In this document: positions 1-7,596 of the stretch, one piece after another
Layout: every line of letters starts with the position of its first letter
Position numbering within the stretch: position 1 is the first letter of the stretch
Assembly: GCF_009674885.1 (NCBI RefSeq)
Contig: NZ_WKKA01000006.1
Coordinates: forward strand, 62,001 to 126,000
Origin: Paracoccus sp. S-4012
Lineage (GTDB): Bacteria > Pseudomonadota > Alphaproteobacteria > Rhodobacterales > Rhodobacteraceae
Reading direction: 5' to 3'
Length of the DNA: 64,000 bases
Notes under the pieces: generated by a model
What the model was told of the DNA's origin: nothing
Database searches by the model: none
The model's input: only the letters and a program-made list of their open reading frames with translations
Program-made: the position numbers and the translations under genes

Positions 1-2
1 AG

Positions 3-2624
3 GCGCAGACGGTCGAACTGCTGCTCGACTATCGCCGCGCCGCAAGCCCCGCGGGCGATCCGCCGGTGTTCTTCGTGGCCGAGCCGCAGATCGTTCCCGC
101 CCGCCCGCGCGAGAGTCATTACCGCGCCGAGGCGGTCCATTACGGCACGACCGACACGCCGCATTGGCACGCGGCCGAGATGCTGCTGTCCGATGCCGAA
201 GCCGCGCAGGGCGTGGCGCTCGTCTCGCTCGCCGCCCGCCGCCCGGTCGCTGACCTCGCGGCCTCGGGCATCACGCTGCAGCGGGACTGGGGGCATGTGC
301 TGGAACTGAACGCCGCCCGCGCCTTCCACGGCGTGCTGCTGCGGGACGGTCAGCCCGTCTGCCCGGTCCACCTCGCGGCCGGGCACAACGTCCTGCGTCT
401 GCCCGAAGCCTTCCTGACCGGCACCACCACGGCGGTCGAGATCCGCGACGCCTCGGGTATCCATGTCGCCTGGCGCGACTGGCTGCTGCCGCCACGGCAG
501 CTGACGGCGCTGCCGCATCTGCAGGCCGAGGGCCGCGCGCCGCTGCCGGTGGAGCTGTTCCCGCAGACCGCCTTCCGCTACCGCGCGCTGCGCGCCCATG
601 CCCGCGGCGGCTCCTCGCCCGCGCTCATGGCGCAGCTCGACACCGCGATTGCCCGGCTCGAGGCGGGAATGGACCACGTCCGCCTGGGCCCGCTCGCCTT
701 CCCCAAGGTCGAGGCGCCCGATGTCACCGTGGTGATCCCCGCGCATAACCAGATCGGCGCGACCTTCTGCTGCCTCAACGCCCTGCTGCTCGCCTGGAAC
801 CGCGCCAGCTTCGAGGTGATCGTCGTGGACGACGCCTCGACCGACGCCACGCGCGAACTGGAAGCCCATGTCACCGGCATCCGCGTGATCCGCCACGACT
901 CCGCGCAACGCTTCATCCGGGCCTGCAACGCGGGCGTGGCGGCGGCGCGTGGGCGCTATGTGGCGCTGCTGAACAACGACACTGAGCCGACGACCGGCTG
1001 GCTCGACGAACTGATCGAGGCGATGGAGGCCCGCCCGGACGCCGGGCTGGTCGGCTCCAAGCTGCTCTGGCCAGACGGCCGGTTGCAGGAGGCGGGCGGG
1101 ATCGTCTGGGGCAATGGCGATCCCTGGAACTACGGCCGCGGCGCCAACCCGTGGGAGCCGCGCTTCTGCTACACGCGGCAGGCGGATTACCTCTCGGGCG
1201 CGGCGCTGCTGACGACGCGCGCCCTCTGGGACGAGGTCGGCGGCCTGTCGGACTATCTCGAGCCGATGTATTTCGAGGACACCGACCTCGCCTTTAAGAT
1301 CCGCGCTGCGGGGCGGACGACCTGGTTCGTGCCGTCGTCCGTCGTGTTCCACCATGAGGGCGTGACCAGCGGCACCGACACCGCCGGCAGCGGCTTCAAG
1401 CGGTTTCAGGAGGTCAACCGGCCCAAGTTCAAGCGCCAGTGGCTGCGCGACTACGCCGCCCACGCGCCCTATGGCGAGGCGCCGGACCTCGAGAAGGACC
1501 GCGGCATCCACGGCCGCATCCTGTTCGTGGACTACACCACGCCCACGCCCGACCGCGACGCCGGCAGCTATGCCGCGCTGATGGAGATCGAGCTGATGCA
1601 GTCGCTCGGCTTCAAGGTGACGCTGCTGCCGGAAAACCTCGCATGGCTGGGCGGTTACAGCGAAAACCTGCAAAAGATGGGGGTCGAGGTCATCACCGCG
1701 CCCTTCTTCGCCTCCATCGACCAGTTCCTCGAGGCCCGGGCGGCGGAGTTCGACGCCTTCTATGTCATGCGCTACCACGTCGTGAACAACGTCGTGCCGA
1801 AGATCCGGGCGCTGAACCCCGAGGCGCGGATCGTGATGAACGGCGCCGACCTGCACTACCTCCGCCTGCTGCGCCGCGGAAAGGCGGCGGGTGACGCCGA
1901 CCAGATCGCCGCTGCGCGCGAGGTGCGGGTGGCGGAAATCGACGCCATGCGCAGCGTCGACGTCGTCGTCTCCTACAACGAGGTCGAGGCCGCGGTGATC
2001 GAGGCAGTCTCGGAGGGCGAGGTTGCGGCGCTGCCCTGCCCTTGGGTGCTGGACTTCCCCGAGGTCGTGCCGCCGCGCATCGGCCGGGCGGGGCTCTCGT
2101 TCCTCGGGAGCTTCCATCACCACCCGAATGTCGAGGGCCTGCAATGGTTCGTCGAGCGGGTGATGGGTCCGCTCGCCGAGGCCGCGCCCGACCTCGTCCT
2201 CTCGGTCTACGGCTCTCGGATGAACGACGCGATCCGCGCCATGGCCTCGCCGGTGATCCGTCCCCTGGGCTATGTCGAGGACGTGGCGCAGGCCTATGAC
2301 CCGCATCTGTTGTTCGTGGCGCCGCTGATCTCGGGGGCGGGGATCAAGGGCAAGGTGCTGAACGCGCTGGCCCGCGGCGTGCCCTGCGTGCTGAGCCCGG
2401 TCGCCGCAGAAGGCATCGGCCTGCGCAGCGGCCACGACTGCATGGTGGCCGAGACCCCAGAGGAGTGGGTCGCGGCGATCACCGGCCTCACCGCCGACCC
2501 GGCCCGCTGGACCGCGATCCGCGACAACGCGATGGCGCATGCACGGGCGCGCTACGGCTTCGAGACCGCCCGCGCGCAGATGCGGCGGGTGTTCGAGGCG
2601 GTGGATCTTTACGGGAGGGCGTGA
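3..2624 (+). CDS. Two-domain glycosyltransferase (GT2 + GT4-like), 5' partial
   Basis: Probably adds sugars to a surface polysaccharide. Counting from the first GTG in frame (position 66), a GT-A domain begins near residue 218 (VVIPAHNQ) with VVDDASTD and LLNNDTEP nucleotide-sugar motifs and an FEDTD motif near 400. The C-terminal third is a GT-B type domain with FLGSFHHHPN, followed by GAGIKGKVLNALARGVP, typical of GT4 donor binding. The frame stays open to the left edge with coding-like residues, and the GTG at 66 has no convincing ribosome binding site, so the gene most likely starts upstream of the window. The next gene begins 3 nt after the stop, so the two are probably co-transcribed. 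The exact sugar is not predictable. Confidence 0.85.
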   Translation, partial: AQTVELLLDYRRAASPAGDPPVFFVAEPQIVPARPRESHYRAEAVHYGTTDTPHWHAAEMLLSDAEAAQGVALVSLAARRPVADLAASGITLQRDWGHVLELNAARAFHGVLLRDGQPVCPVHLAAGHNVLRLPEAFLTGTTTAVEIRDASGIHVAWRDWLLPPRQLTALPHLQAEGRAPLPVELFPQTAFRYRALRAHARGGSSPALMAQLDTAIARLEAGMDHVRLGPLAFPKVEAPDVTVVIPAHNQIGATFCCLNALLLAWNRASFEVIVVDDASTDATRELEAHVTGIRVIRHDSAQRFIRACNAGVAAARGRYVALLNNDTEPTTGWLDELIEAMEARPDAGLVGSKLLWPDGRLQEAGGIVWGNGDPWNYGRGANPWEPRFCYTRQADYLSGAALLTTRALWDEVGGLSDYLEPMYFEDTDLAFKIRAAGRTTWFVPSSVVFHHEGVTSGTDTAGSGFKRFQEVNRPKFKRQWLRDYAAHAPYGEAPDLEKDRGIHGRILFVDYTTPTPDRDAGSYAALMEIELMQSLGFKVTLLPENLAWLGGYSENLQKMGVEVITAPFFASIDQFLEARAAEFDAFYVMRYHVVNNVVPKIRALNPEARIVMNGADLHYLRLLRRGKAAGDADQIAAAREVRVAEIDAMRSVDVVVSYNEVEAAVIEAVSEGEVAALPCPWVLDFPEVVPPRIGRAGLSFLGSFHHHPNVEGLQWFVERVMGPLAEAAPDLVLSVYGSRMNDAIRAMASPVIRPLGYVEDVAQAYDPHLLFVAPLISGAGIKGKVLNALARGVPCVLSPVAAEGIGLRSGHDCMVAETPEEWVAAITGLTADPARWTAIRDNAMAHARARYGFETARAQMRRVFEAVDLYGRA

Positions 2625-2626
2625 GG

Positions 2627-3511
2627 ATGGACGGAGCCGAGCGCTTCATCGAGGGCAACCTCTGCGTGGCGGTGCAGTATTTCGTCAAGCACGACACCAC
2701 CCTCGCAACTCTGGAAACGGTGCGCCGGATGGCGGGCGGCCGCGGGATCAGTTTGCTGCTGATGCAGGACGGCATCGAGGGCGCGCGGCGCGAGGATGAG
2801 CGGCGTGGTGTCCACGCCGAATGCGGTGCTGCGGTCGAGGACTGGTGCGCGACGCATGCCGCTGCCTTCGCCCGGATCAAACACCGCCGGTTGCCGCGCA
2901 ACCACGGCACATGCGGCACCGCGCGGGAGATCATCGACGCCGCGCTCGATCTGGGCGACTGGGTGCTCTTTGCCGAGGACGACGTGCTTTTCTGCGACAG
3001 CGCGCTCGACTGGTTTGTGACGGCGGTCAACAGCGATGTCTTTGCCCGGGAGGAGGTCTGGGCGGTCGCGGGCGAATCGAAGGCCTTCGATGCCCGCGGC
3101 GCGGCAGTCGATCCCGACCGCCGCGAGGCGGACCGCACCCGGGCCGAGGCCTTGGGCCTCGTCTCGCGCTATGTGCTGTTCGACTTCCTGCCGTCGAGTT
3201 GCTTTGCGACCACGCGCGCGAAATGGGCCGAGTTCGGCGAAACCCGCGGCCTGCCGAACGGCGTGCGCGACCTCAATCTGCGCTGCCGGGCCGAGGCGCA
3301 GCGCTCGCTCTGGCCGGTGATCGCGCGCTGCCGGGACGAGGGGATGCATCATCCGCTTGGCTACAGCATGATGATGCGCAAGGGCGATGCCGCTGCGATC
3401 GCCGGGAAGAGCGTCTATCTGACGGCCGACGATCTCGAGCCGGGAGCAGGGTTCACGCCGCTGGAAAAGACGCTGACCGGCCTCTTCACCGAATGGCGCG
3501 CGGCTTCCTGA
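2627..3511 (+). CDS. Putative glycosyltransferase (GT-A like)
   Basis: 294 residues. The chosen ATG lies 3 nt past the upstream glycosyltransferase stop and has a GGAGGG-type site upstream; earlier in-frame starts would overlap the previous gene. The N-terminal half looks like a nucleotide-sugar fold: CVAVQYFVKHDTT near residue 13, then LFAEDDVLF with E117-D118-D119 as a possible DxD-type metal site, as in GT2/GT13-like enzymes. A later FLPSSCFATTR segment may line the acceptor site. Family assignment rests on this motif and on the neighbour, so a polysaccharide role is inference. It could also be a non-catalytic relative. Confidence 0.6.
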   Translation: MDGAERFIEGNLCVAVQYFVKHDTTLATLETVRRMAGGRGISLLLMQDGIEGARREDERRGVHAECGAAVEDWCATHAAAFARIKHRRLPRNHGTCGTAREIIDAALDLGDWVLFAEDDVLFCDSALDWFVTAVNSDVFAREEVWAVAGESKAFDARGAAVDPDRREADRTRAEALGLVSRYVLFDFLPSSCFATTRAKWAEFGETRGLPNGVRDLNLRCRAEAQRSLWPVIARCRDEGMHHPLGYSMMMRKGDAAAIAGKSVYLTADDLEPGAGFTPLEKTLTGLFTEWRAAS

Positions 3512-3515
3512 CGCC

Positions 3516-4649
3516 TCATGCCACCCGTTGACCCTCCACCCAGGTCCCGCGCAGCAGCGGCGCCGTTCCGAGCCGCCCGAAGCGCACCAGGTCGGCGCGC
3601 AGGCCCTCGCGCAGCACGCCGCGGTCCGCGAGGCCGGTGGCCGCCGCGGGGGCCGCGGTGACGGTGGCGATGGCCCGCGGCAGGTCGTCCCAGAGGTCGG
3701 CCAAGGCGAGGGCGCCGGCCAGCAGCGAGGCGGGGATGTAGTCCGACGACAGGATGTCGAGGAGGTCGGCCGCCGCGAGGTCGGATGCCGCGACGTTGCC
3801 GCTGTGCGAGCCGCCGCGGATCAGGTTCGGGGCGCCCATCATCACCGCGATGCCGCGGGCGCGGCAAGCCTGCGCTGCCTCGACGGTGGCGGGAAACTCG
3901 GCCAGGCGGATGCCGCGGGCGGCGCTTTCGGCGACCTGCTCGGGCGTCGTGTCGTCGTGGCTGGCGAGGGCCGCACCGAGGCGGCGGCCGGCGGCGATCA
4001 CGGCGGCCTCGTGCGCGGCGCCGACGCGGGCGCGCAGTGCCTGCATCGCGGCGATGTGAGGCGCGAAGCCGGGGTCGTCGGCGCCGCCGGGGAAGTAGCG
4101 GGCAAGCTGTGCGATGTCGCGGAACTGCCGCTGGCCGGGGGTGTGGTCCATCACGCTGACGATGCCGATGCGGTCCTCGGGACCGAACTCGTCGAGTTCC
4201 TCGGCCAGCGTCTCCGAGCAGATCTCGGCCCGCAGGTGGATGCGGTGGCTGATCTTCAGCGCGCCCGCCGTCCGCAGCGCCATGATCTCGGAAGCCAGCG
4301 GGCGGGCATAGCGGGGGAACTCGTCGGCGCGGCTCTCGAGCGAGCCCACGCGCAGCGCGTCGAAGACAGTGGTGATGCCGGCGCCCGCAAGCTCGGCGTC
4401 ATGGGCGAGGATGGCGTTCGCATGCGGCCAGTCGACGCGGGGGCGTGGCCGGATGTGGCGCTCGAGGTTGTCGGTGTGGAGTTCGATCAGGCCCGGCGCG
4501 AGGAAATCGCCGCCGCAATCCTCGGCGCCCTTCGGGACGCCGGCGCCGGGCTGGACCTCGGCGATGCGGCCCTCGGCGATCCGCAGGCTGCCGCGGACGA
4601 CCTCGCCGGGCAGCACCAGCATGGCGTTGGCGAGGACGGTCTCGGACAT
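3516..4649 (-). CDS. phnM: Alpha-D-ribose 1-methylphosphonate 5-triphosphate diphosphatase
   Basis: 377 residues, the usual PhnM length. In the C-P lyase pathway PhnM removes pyrophosphate from ribose 1-methylphosphonate 5-triphosphate. The amidohydrolase metal motif is visible as ELHTDNLERH (H58, D60, H65), with later HDD and SVMDHTPGQRQF motifs typical of PhnM. I chose the ATG giving MSETVLANAMLV because GAGGAG lies just upstream; the frame is open further upstream but the extra residues are low-complexity and overlap the divergent stress gene. No other phn genes are in the window, so it is either an orphan or split from a distant phn operon. It converges on the upstream glycosyltransferase gene with a 4-nt gap. 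Confidence 0.88.
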   Translation of the reverse strand: MSETVLANAMLVLPGEVVRGSLRIAEGRIAEVQPGAGVPKGAEDCGGDFLAPGLIELHTDNLERHIRPRPRVDWPHANAILAHDAELAGAGITTVFDALRVGSLESRADEFPRYARPLASEIMALRTAGALKISHRIHLRAEICSETLAEELDEFGPEDRIGIVSVMDHTPGQRQFRDIAQLARYFPGGADDPGFAPHIAAMQALRARVGAAHEAAVIAAGRRLGAALASHDDTTPEQVAESAARGIRLAEFPATVEAAQACRARGIAVMMGAPNLIRGGSHSGNVAASDLAAADLLDILSSDYIPASLLAGALALADLWDDLPRAIATVTAAPAAATGLADRGVLREGLRADLVRFGRLGTAPLLRGTWVEGQRVA

Positions 4650-4800
4650 GCGGCGGCTCCTCGGGCGTGCGGTCCGCTCTTCGGGGATCGCGGCGCGCGG
4701 CGCAAGCGGGTGGCGGAAAATGCGCGCGGCGTCTTGCATCGGCGGGCGCTCCGCGGTCAGAGGGAAGGGCGCACGGCGCTGTTGAGGAAAGGAAAGAGCC

Positions 4801-5244
4801 ATGACCGACGGACCCGTCCTGGTTGCCATCGACCCCGCCAATCTCGAAGGGCAGCGCTACCTCCTCGCCCGCGCCGAAGAGCAGGCCGCGAAGCGGGGCA
4901 CCACGCTCGAGGCGATCCTCGTGGTCGAGGCGCCGAGCTATGCGGGCGGCGGCGCGGGCTTCGCCTCGGCGGTGGCCCGGCTGACGGCGGAGGCCGAAGC
5001 CCGCGCGCGCGACTGGCTGGCCGAGTCCCGCGGTGCGAATGCGCCGGCCGCGCGGGCGCGCGTGACCCATGGCGACGCGGTCGAGTGCATCCTGCGCGAG
5101 GCGAAGGCCATCGGCGCCTCGGTGATCGTGATGGGCGAGAGGAGCCTCAGCCTCGACAGCCGCCTGCTCGGTTCGGCCGCGCGGGGGGTCTCGGAGCAGG
5201 CCGAGGGCGAGGTGGTTCTGGTGCCGACGCCCGCGCGGGGGTGA
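4801..5244 (+). CDS. Universal stress protein, UspA family
   Basis: 147 residues, one Usp domain. The N-terminus (VLVAIDPANLEGQRYLLARA) is the first beta-alpha unit. The C-terminus has VIVMGERSLSLDSRLLGSAA followed by EVVLVPTP, matching the GxxG-x9-GS nucleotide-binding pattern in degenerate form: G-E-R-S replaces the usual first GxxG, so ATP binding is uncertain. An AAAGGAAAG site precedes the ATG. It is divergent from phnM with a 151-nt shared upstream region. The gene is followed by a palindromic repeat and the convergent lactate dehydrogenase gene. Confidence 0.85.
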   Translation: MTDGPVLVAIDPANLEGQRYLLARAEEQAAKRGTTLEAILVVEAPSYAGGGAGFASAVARLTAEAEARARDWLAESRGANAPAARARVTHGDAVECILREAKAIGASVIVMGERSLSLDSRLLGSAARGVSEQAEGEVVLVPTPARG

Positions 5245-5251
5245 GAGGGTC

Positions 5252-5316
5252 GGTGCGTTCCTGGAACGCACCCTACCCGCGAAGCCTCGCCGTAGGGTGC
5301 GTGGTTTCCACGCACC
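5252..5316. repeat. Double palindromic repeat between convergent genes
   Basis: Two perfect hairpins occupy the gap between the convergent stress-protein and lactate dehydrogenase genes: 5252-5272 (10-bp arms, 1-nt centre, GGTGCGTTCC) and 5296-5316 (9-bp arms, TTT centre, GGTGCGTGG). The inner arms also pair with each other through ACGCACCCTAC and GTAGGGTGCGT. The GTAGGGTGCGTG core is shared with the hairpin at 29583-29645, so this is a dispersed REP-like element. It may act as a bidirectional transcript end. Confidence 0.8.
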
Positions 5317-5338
5317 TTTTCGCGGCGCCTGCACTCCC

Positions 5339-6502
5339 TCAGACGTATTCATCCTCCCACCCGCGCCGCAGCAGCAGGTTGTGCCGCCCGACGTTGCGGA
5401 TGTCCCGCTCGCCGCAAAGCGCCATCGTGACGTCCAACTCCTTGCGGATCACGTCGAGCGCCGCCGTCACCCCCCGCTGCCCGAGCGCGCCGAGGCCGTA
5501 GATCCAGGCCCGCCCGATCCAGGTCCCCTGCGCGCCGAGCGCCACCGCCTTCAGCACGTCCTGACCCGAGCGGATGCCGCTGTCGAGATGGACCTCCACC
5601 CGGTCCCCCACGGCCGCCACGATCTGCGGCAGCATGCGGATCGAGGACAGCGCGCCGTCGAGCTGCCGGCCGCCGTGGTTGCTGACCACGATCGCGTCGG
5701 CGCCGAAATCGGCGGCCATGCGGGCGTCCTCGGCGTCCAGTATCCCCTTCAGGATCAGCTTGCCGCCCCACATGTCGCGGATCGCGGCGATCTTGCCCCA
5801 GTCGAGTTGCGGGTCGAATTGCTCGGCCGTCCAGCTGGCGAGGTTCGCGGTGTCGGTCACGCCCTTGGCATGGCCGACGATGTTGCCGAAGAACCGTCGC
5901 CGGGTCCGCAGCATCTCCGATCCCCACCGCCACTTGGTCGCGAGGTTCGCCATCGTCGGGATCGTCAGCTTTGGGGGCGCCGAGAGGCCGTTCTTCAGGT
6001 CCTTGTGCCGCTGGCCGAGGATCTGCAAGTCCAGCGTCAGCACGAGCGCCGAGCAGTTTGCGCGCTTCGCCCGCTCGATGATGGCGGCGAGGAACTCCTG
6101 ATCCTTCATCACATACAGCTGGAACATGAAGGGCTTGGTTGTGTGCACCGCCAGGTCCTCGATCGAGCAGATCGACATGGTCGAGAGGCAGAAGGGCACC
6201 CCCGCGGCCTCCGCCGCCCGCGCCGCCTTGATCTCGCCATCGGCGCTCTGCATGCCGGTCATGCCGACCGGGGCGAGGCCCACCGGCATGGCGACGGGGA
6301 GGCCCACCATCTCGGTTGCGAGGTTGCGGTTGGTCATGTCCACCGCGACCCGCTGGCGCAGGCGGATGTCGTGGAAATCGGTGGTGTTCTCGCGGAAGGT
6401 CTGCTCGGTGTAGCTGCCCGATTCCGCATAGTCGTAGAACATCCGCGGCGCGCGGCGGCGGTAGATGGCTTTCAGGTCGTCTATGCTGGTGATGACCGGC
6501 AT
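5339..6502 (-). CDS. lldD: FMN-dependent alpha-hydroxy acid dehydrogenase, L-lactate type
   Basis: 387 residues, the usual size of LldD, which oxidises L-lactate to pyruvate at the membrane and passes electrons to the quinone pool. It opens with the family pattern of a short helix (SIDDLKAIYRRRAPRMFYDY) leading to AMPVGLAPVGMTG for FMN binding. The active-site SNHGGRQLDG (catalytic His with Arg) lies near residue 270, followed by DSGIRSGQDVLKA and the FMN-phosphate motif. Substrate within the family (lactate, glycolate or mandelate) is not certain from sequence, though overall it resembles lactate enzymes. It stands alone between the repeat and a small lipoprotein gene. Confidence 0.88.
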   Translation of the reverse strand: MPVITSIDDLKAIYRRRAPRMFYDYAESGSYTEQTFRENTTDFHDIRLRQRVAVDMTNRNLATEMVGLPVAMPVGLAPVGMTGMQSADGEIKAARAAEAAGVPFCLSTMSICSIEDLAVHTTKPFMFQLYVMKDQEFLAAIIERAKRANCSALVLTLDLQILGQRHKDLKNGLSAPPKLTIPTMANLATKWRWGSEMLRTRRRFFGNIVGHAKGVTDTANLASWTAEQFDPQLDWGKIAAIRDMWGGKLILKGILDAEDARMAADFGADAIVVSNHGGRQLDGALSSIRMLPQIVAAVGDRVEVHLDSGIRSGQDVLKAVALGAQGTWIGRAWIYGLGALGQRGVTAALDVIRKELDVTMALCGERDIRNVGRHNLLLRRGWEDEYV

Positions 6503-6562
6503 GGGCTGGGCTCCGCGGGCAGGGTGGCGTTGGTTGTGGACGCGCGGGCCGCGGGGCGCAAG

Positions 6563-6895
6563 TCAGGGCTGGCGGGCGGTGGCGGCGCGCATCCTCGCGA
6601 GGGTGGCGGGGTCGATGACCTCGCCGCCGCGGATCGCCTCGGCGCGGTCGCGCAGCGCATCGGCGCGGGCGGAGAGATCGCCGTTCACCGGCGGCGGCGC
6701 GACCGTCGCGGCTTGCAGGCCCGCTTGCGCGGCGCGGAGGTCGCGGGTCACGGCGTCGGGATCGGCGGCGGCATGGGGCGGCAGCGCGGGTTCGGCCAGA
6801 AGCTGGTCGAGGGGCAGCAGCGCCGGATAGTCCTCGCCCTGCCGGCCGTCGCCGCAGGCAGCCAGCAGCAGGAGGAGAGGCAGGGCGCGGCGCAT
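6563..6895 (-). CDS. Small putative lipoprotein
   Basis: 110 residues. The ATG chosen gives a short charged start, a leucine-rich stretch and the lipobox LLAAC, so the mature protein should begin at a lipidated cysteine near residue 13 and sit in the cell envelope. The rest is Ala/Arg-rich and probably helical, with no recognisable domain. It is divergent from the TetR gene, with a 17-bp palindrome between them, which suggests but does not show control by that regulator. Confidence 0.65.
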   Translation of the reverse strand: MRRALPLLLLLAACGDGRQGEDYPALLPLDQLLAEPALPPHAAADPDAVTRDLRAAQAGLQAATVAPPPVNGDLSARADALRDRAEAIRGGEVIDPATLARMRAATARQP

Positions 6896-6928
6896 GGTCG
6901 CGGAGGATAGGGCCGGGCGGGCGCGAAC

Positions 6929-6945
6929 GGAAGCGCCGCGCTTCC
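6929..6945. promoter_or_regulatory. Palindrome between lipoprotein and TetR genes, operator candidate
   Basis: GGAAGCG-CCG-CGCTTCC is a perfect inverted repeat (7-bp arms, 3-nt centre) in the 70-nt divergent gap. Its position 20 nt before the tetR-type start suits an autoregulatory TetR operator. Binding is inference. Confidence 0.45.
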
Positions 6946-6965
6946 CCACACGCGGCTAGCGGCCT

Positions 6966-7565
6966 ATGACCCGGCGCATGGCCCGCACCCAAGGTTCCCG
7001 CGCCGAGATCACCGGCCCCGCGCTGCGCGACGCGGCGCTGCGGCTGTTCGCGCGGCACGGCTATGCCGCCGTCTCGATGCGCCAGTTGGCGGGTGAGGTG
7101 GGCGTGCAGGCGGGGGCGCTCTACGCCTATACGCCCGACAAGCAGGCGCTGCTGGCGGACCTGCTGCGCGGCCATATGGAGGAACTGCTAGCCGAGTGGT
7201 CCGACGATGCCGCTGCCCCGGCGCTCGACCGGCTGGAACGGTTCGTCGCCTTCCATGTCCGCTTCAGCCTCGAGCATCGCGATGCGGTATTCCTGAGCTA
7301 CATGGAGTTGCGCAATCTCGCGCCCGAGAACCACGCGGCGATCGCCCGCCTGCGCCGCGCCTATGAGGACGCGTTGCAGGCGATCCTCGACGCGGGCTGC
7401 GCGGCTGGTGTGATGCACCTGCCCGACACCCGCGTGGCGGCCATGGCGCTGATCGCCATGCTCACCGGGGTCACGCACTGGTATCGCGAGGGCGGCCGCT
7501 ACGACCGCCCGGGCATCGAGGCGATCTATCTCGACCTCGTCCTTGGCGCCGTGGGCGCTGCGTGA
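6966..7565 (+). CDS. TetR family transcriptional regulator
   Basis: 199 residues. The N-terminal helix-turn-helix spans about residues 18-65 (ALRLFARHGYAAVSMRQLAG, then GVQAGALYAYTPDKQALL), close to the TetR_N consensus. The C-terminal ligand domain is divergent; it contains HVRFSLEHRDAVFLSYMELR and a C-terminal hydrophobic helix, so the inducer cannot be predicted. A second ATG four codons in (6978) is an equally possible start; neither has a strong ribosome binding site. The neighbours on either side are the divergent lipoprotein and dnaG, 31 nt downstream. Confidence 0.85.
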   Translation: MTRRMARTQGSRAEITGPALRDAALRLFARHGYAAVSMRQLAGEVGVQAGALYAYTPDKQALLADLLRGHMEELLAEWSDDAAAPALDRLERFVAFHVRFSLEHRDAVFLSYMELRNLAPENHAAIARLRRAYEDALQAILDAGCAAGVMHLPDTRVAAMALIAMLTGVTHWYREGGRYDRPGIEAIYLDLVLGAVGAA

Positions 7566-7596
7566 CTCCGCCGCCCCGCGGCCCCATGATCGCGCC

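Noticed and set aside
66..68. GTG at 66 as the true start of the first glycosyltransferase
   Set aside because: No ribosome binding site, and the same frame is open with coding-like residues back to the window edge, so the gene is treated as 5' truncated.
3528..5501. Very long open frame antisense to phnM and running through the stress protein gene
   Set aside because: High-GC shadow: composition is Gly/Arg/Ala-rich without domains, while the genes on the other frames have clear families.
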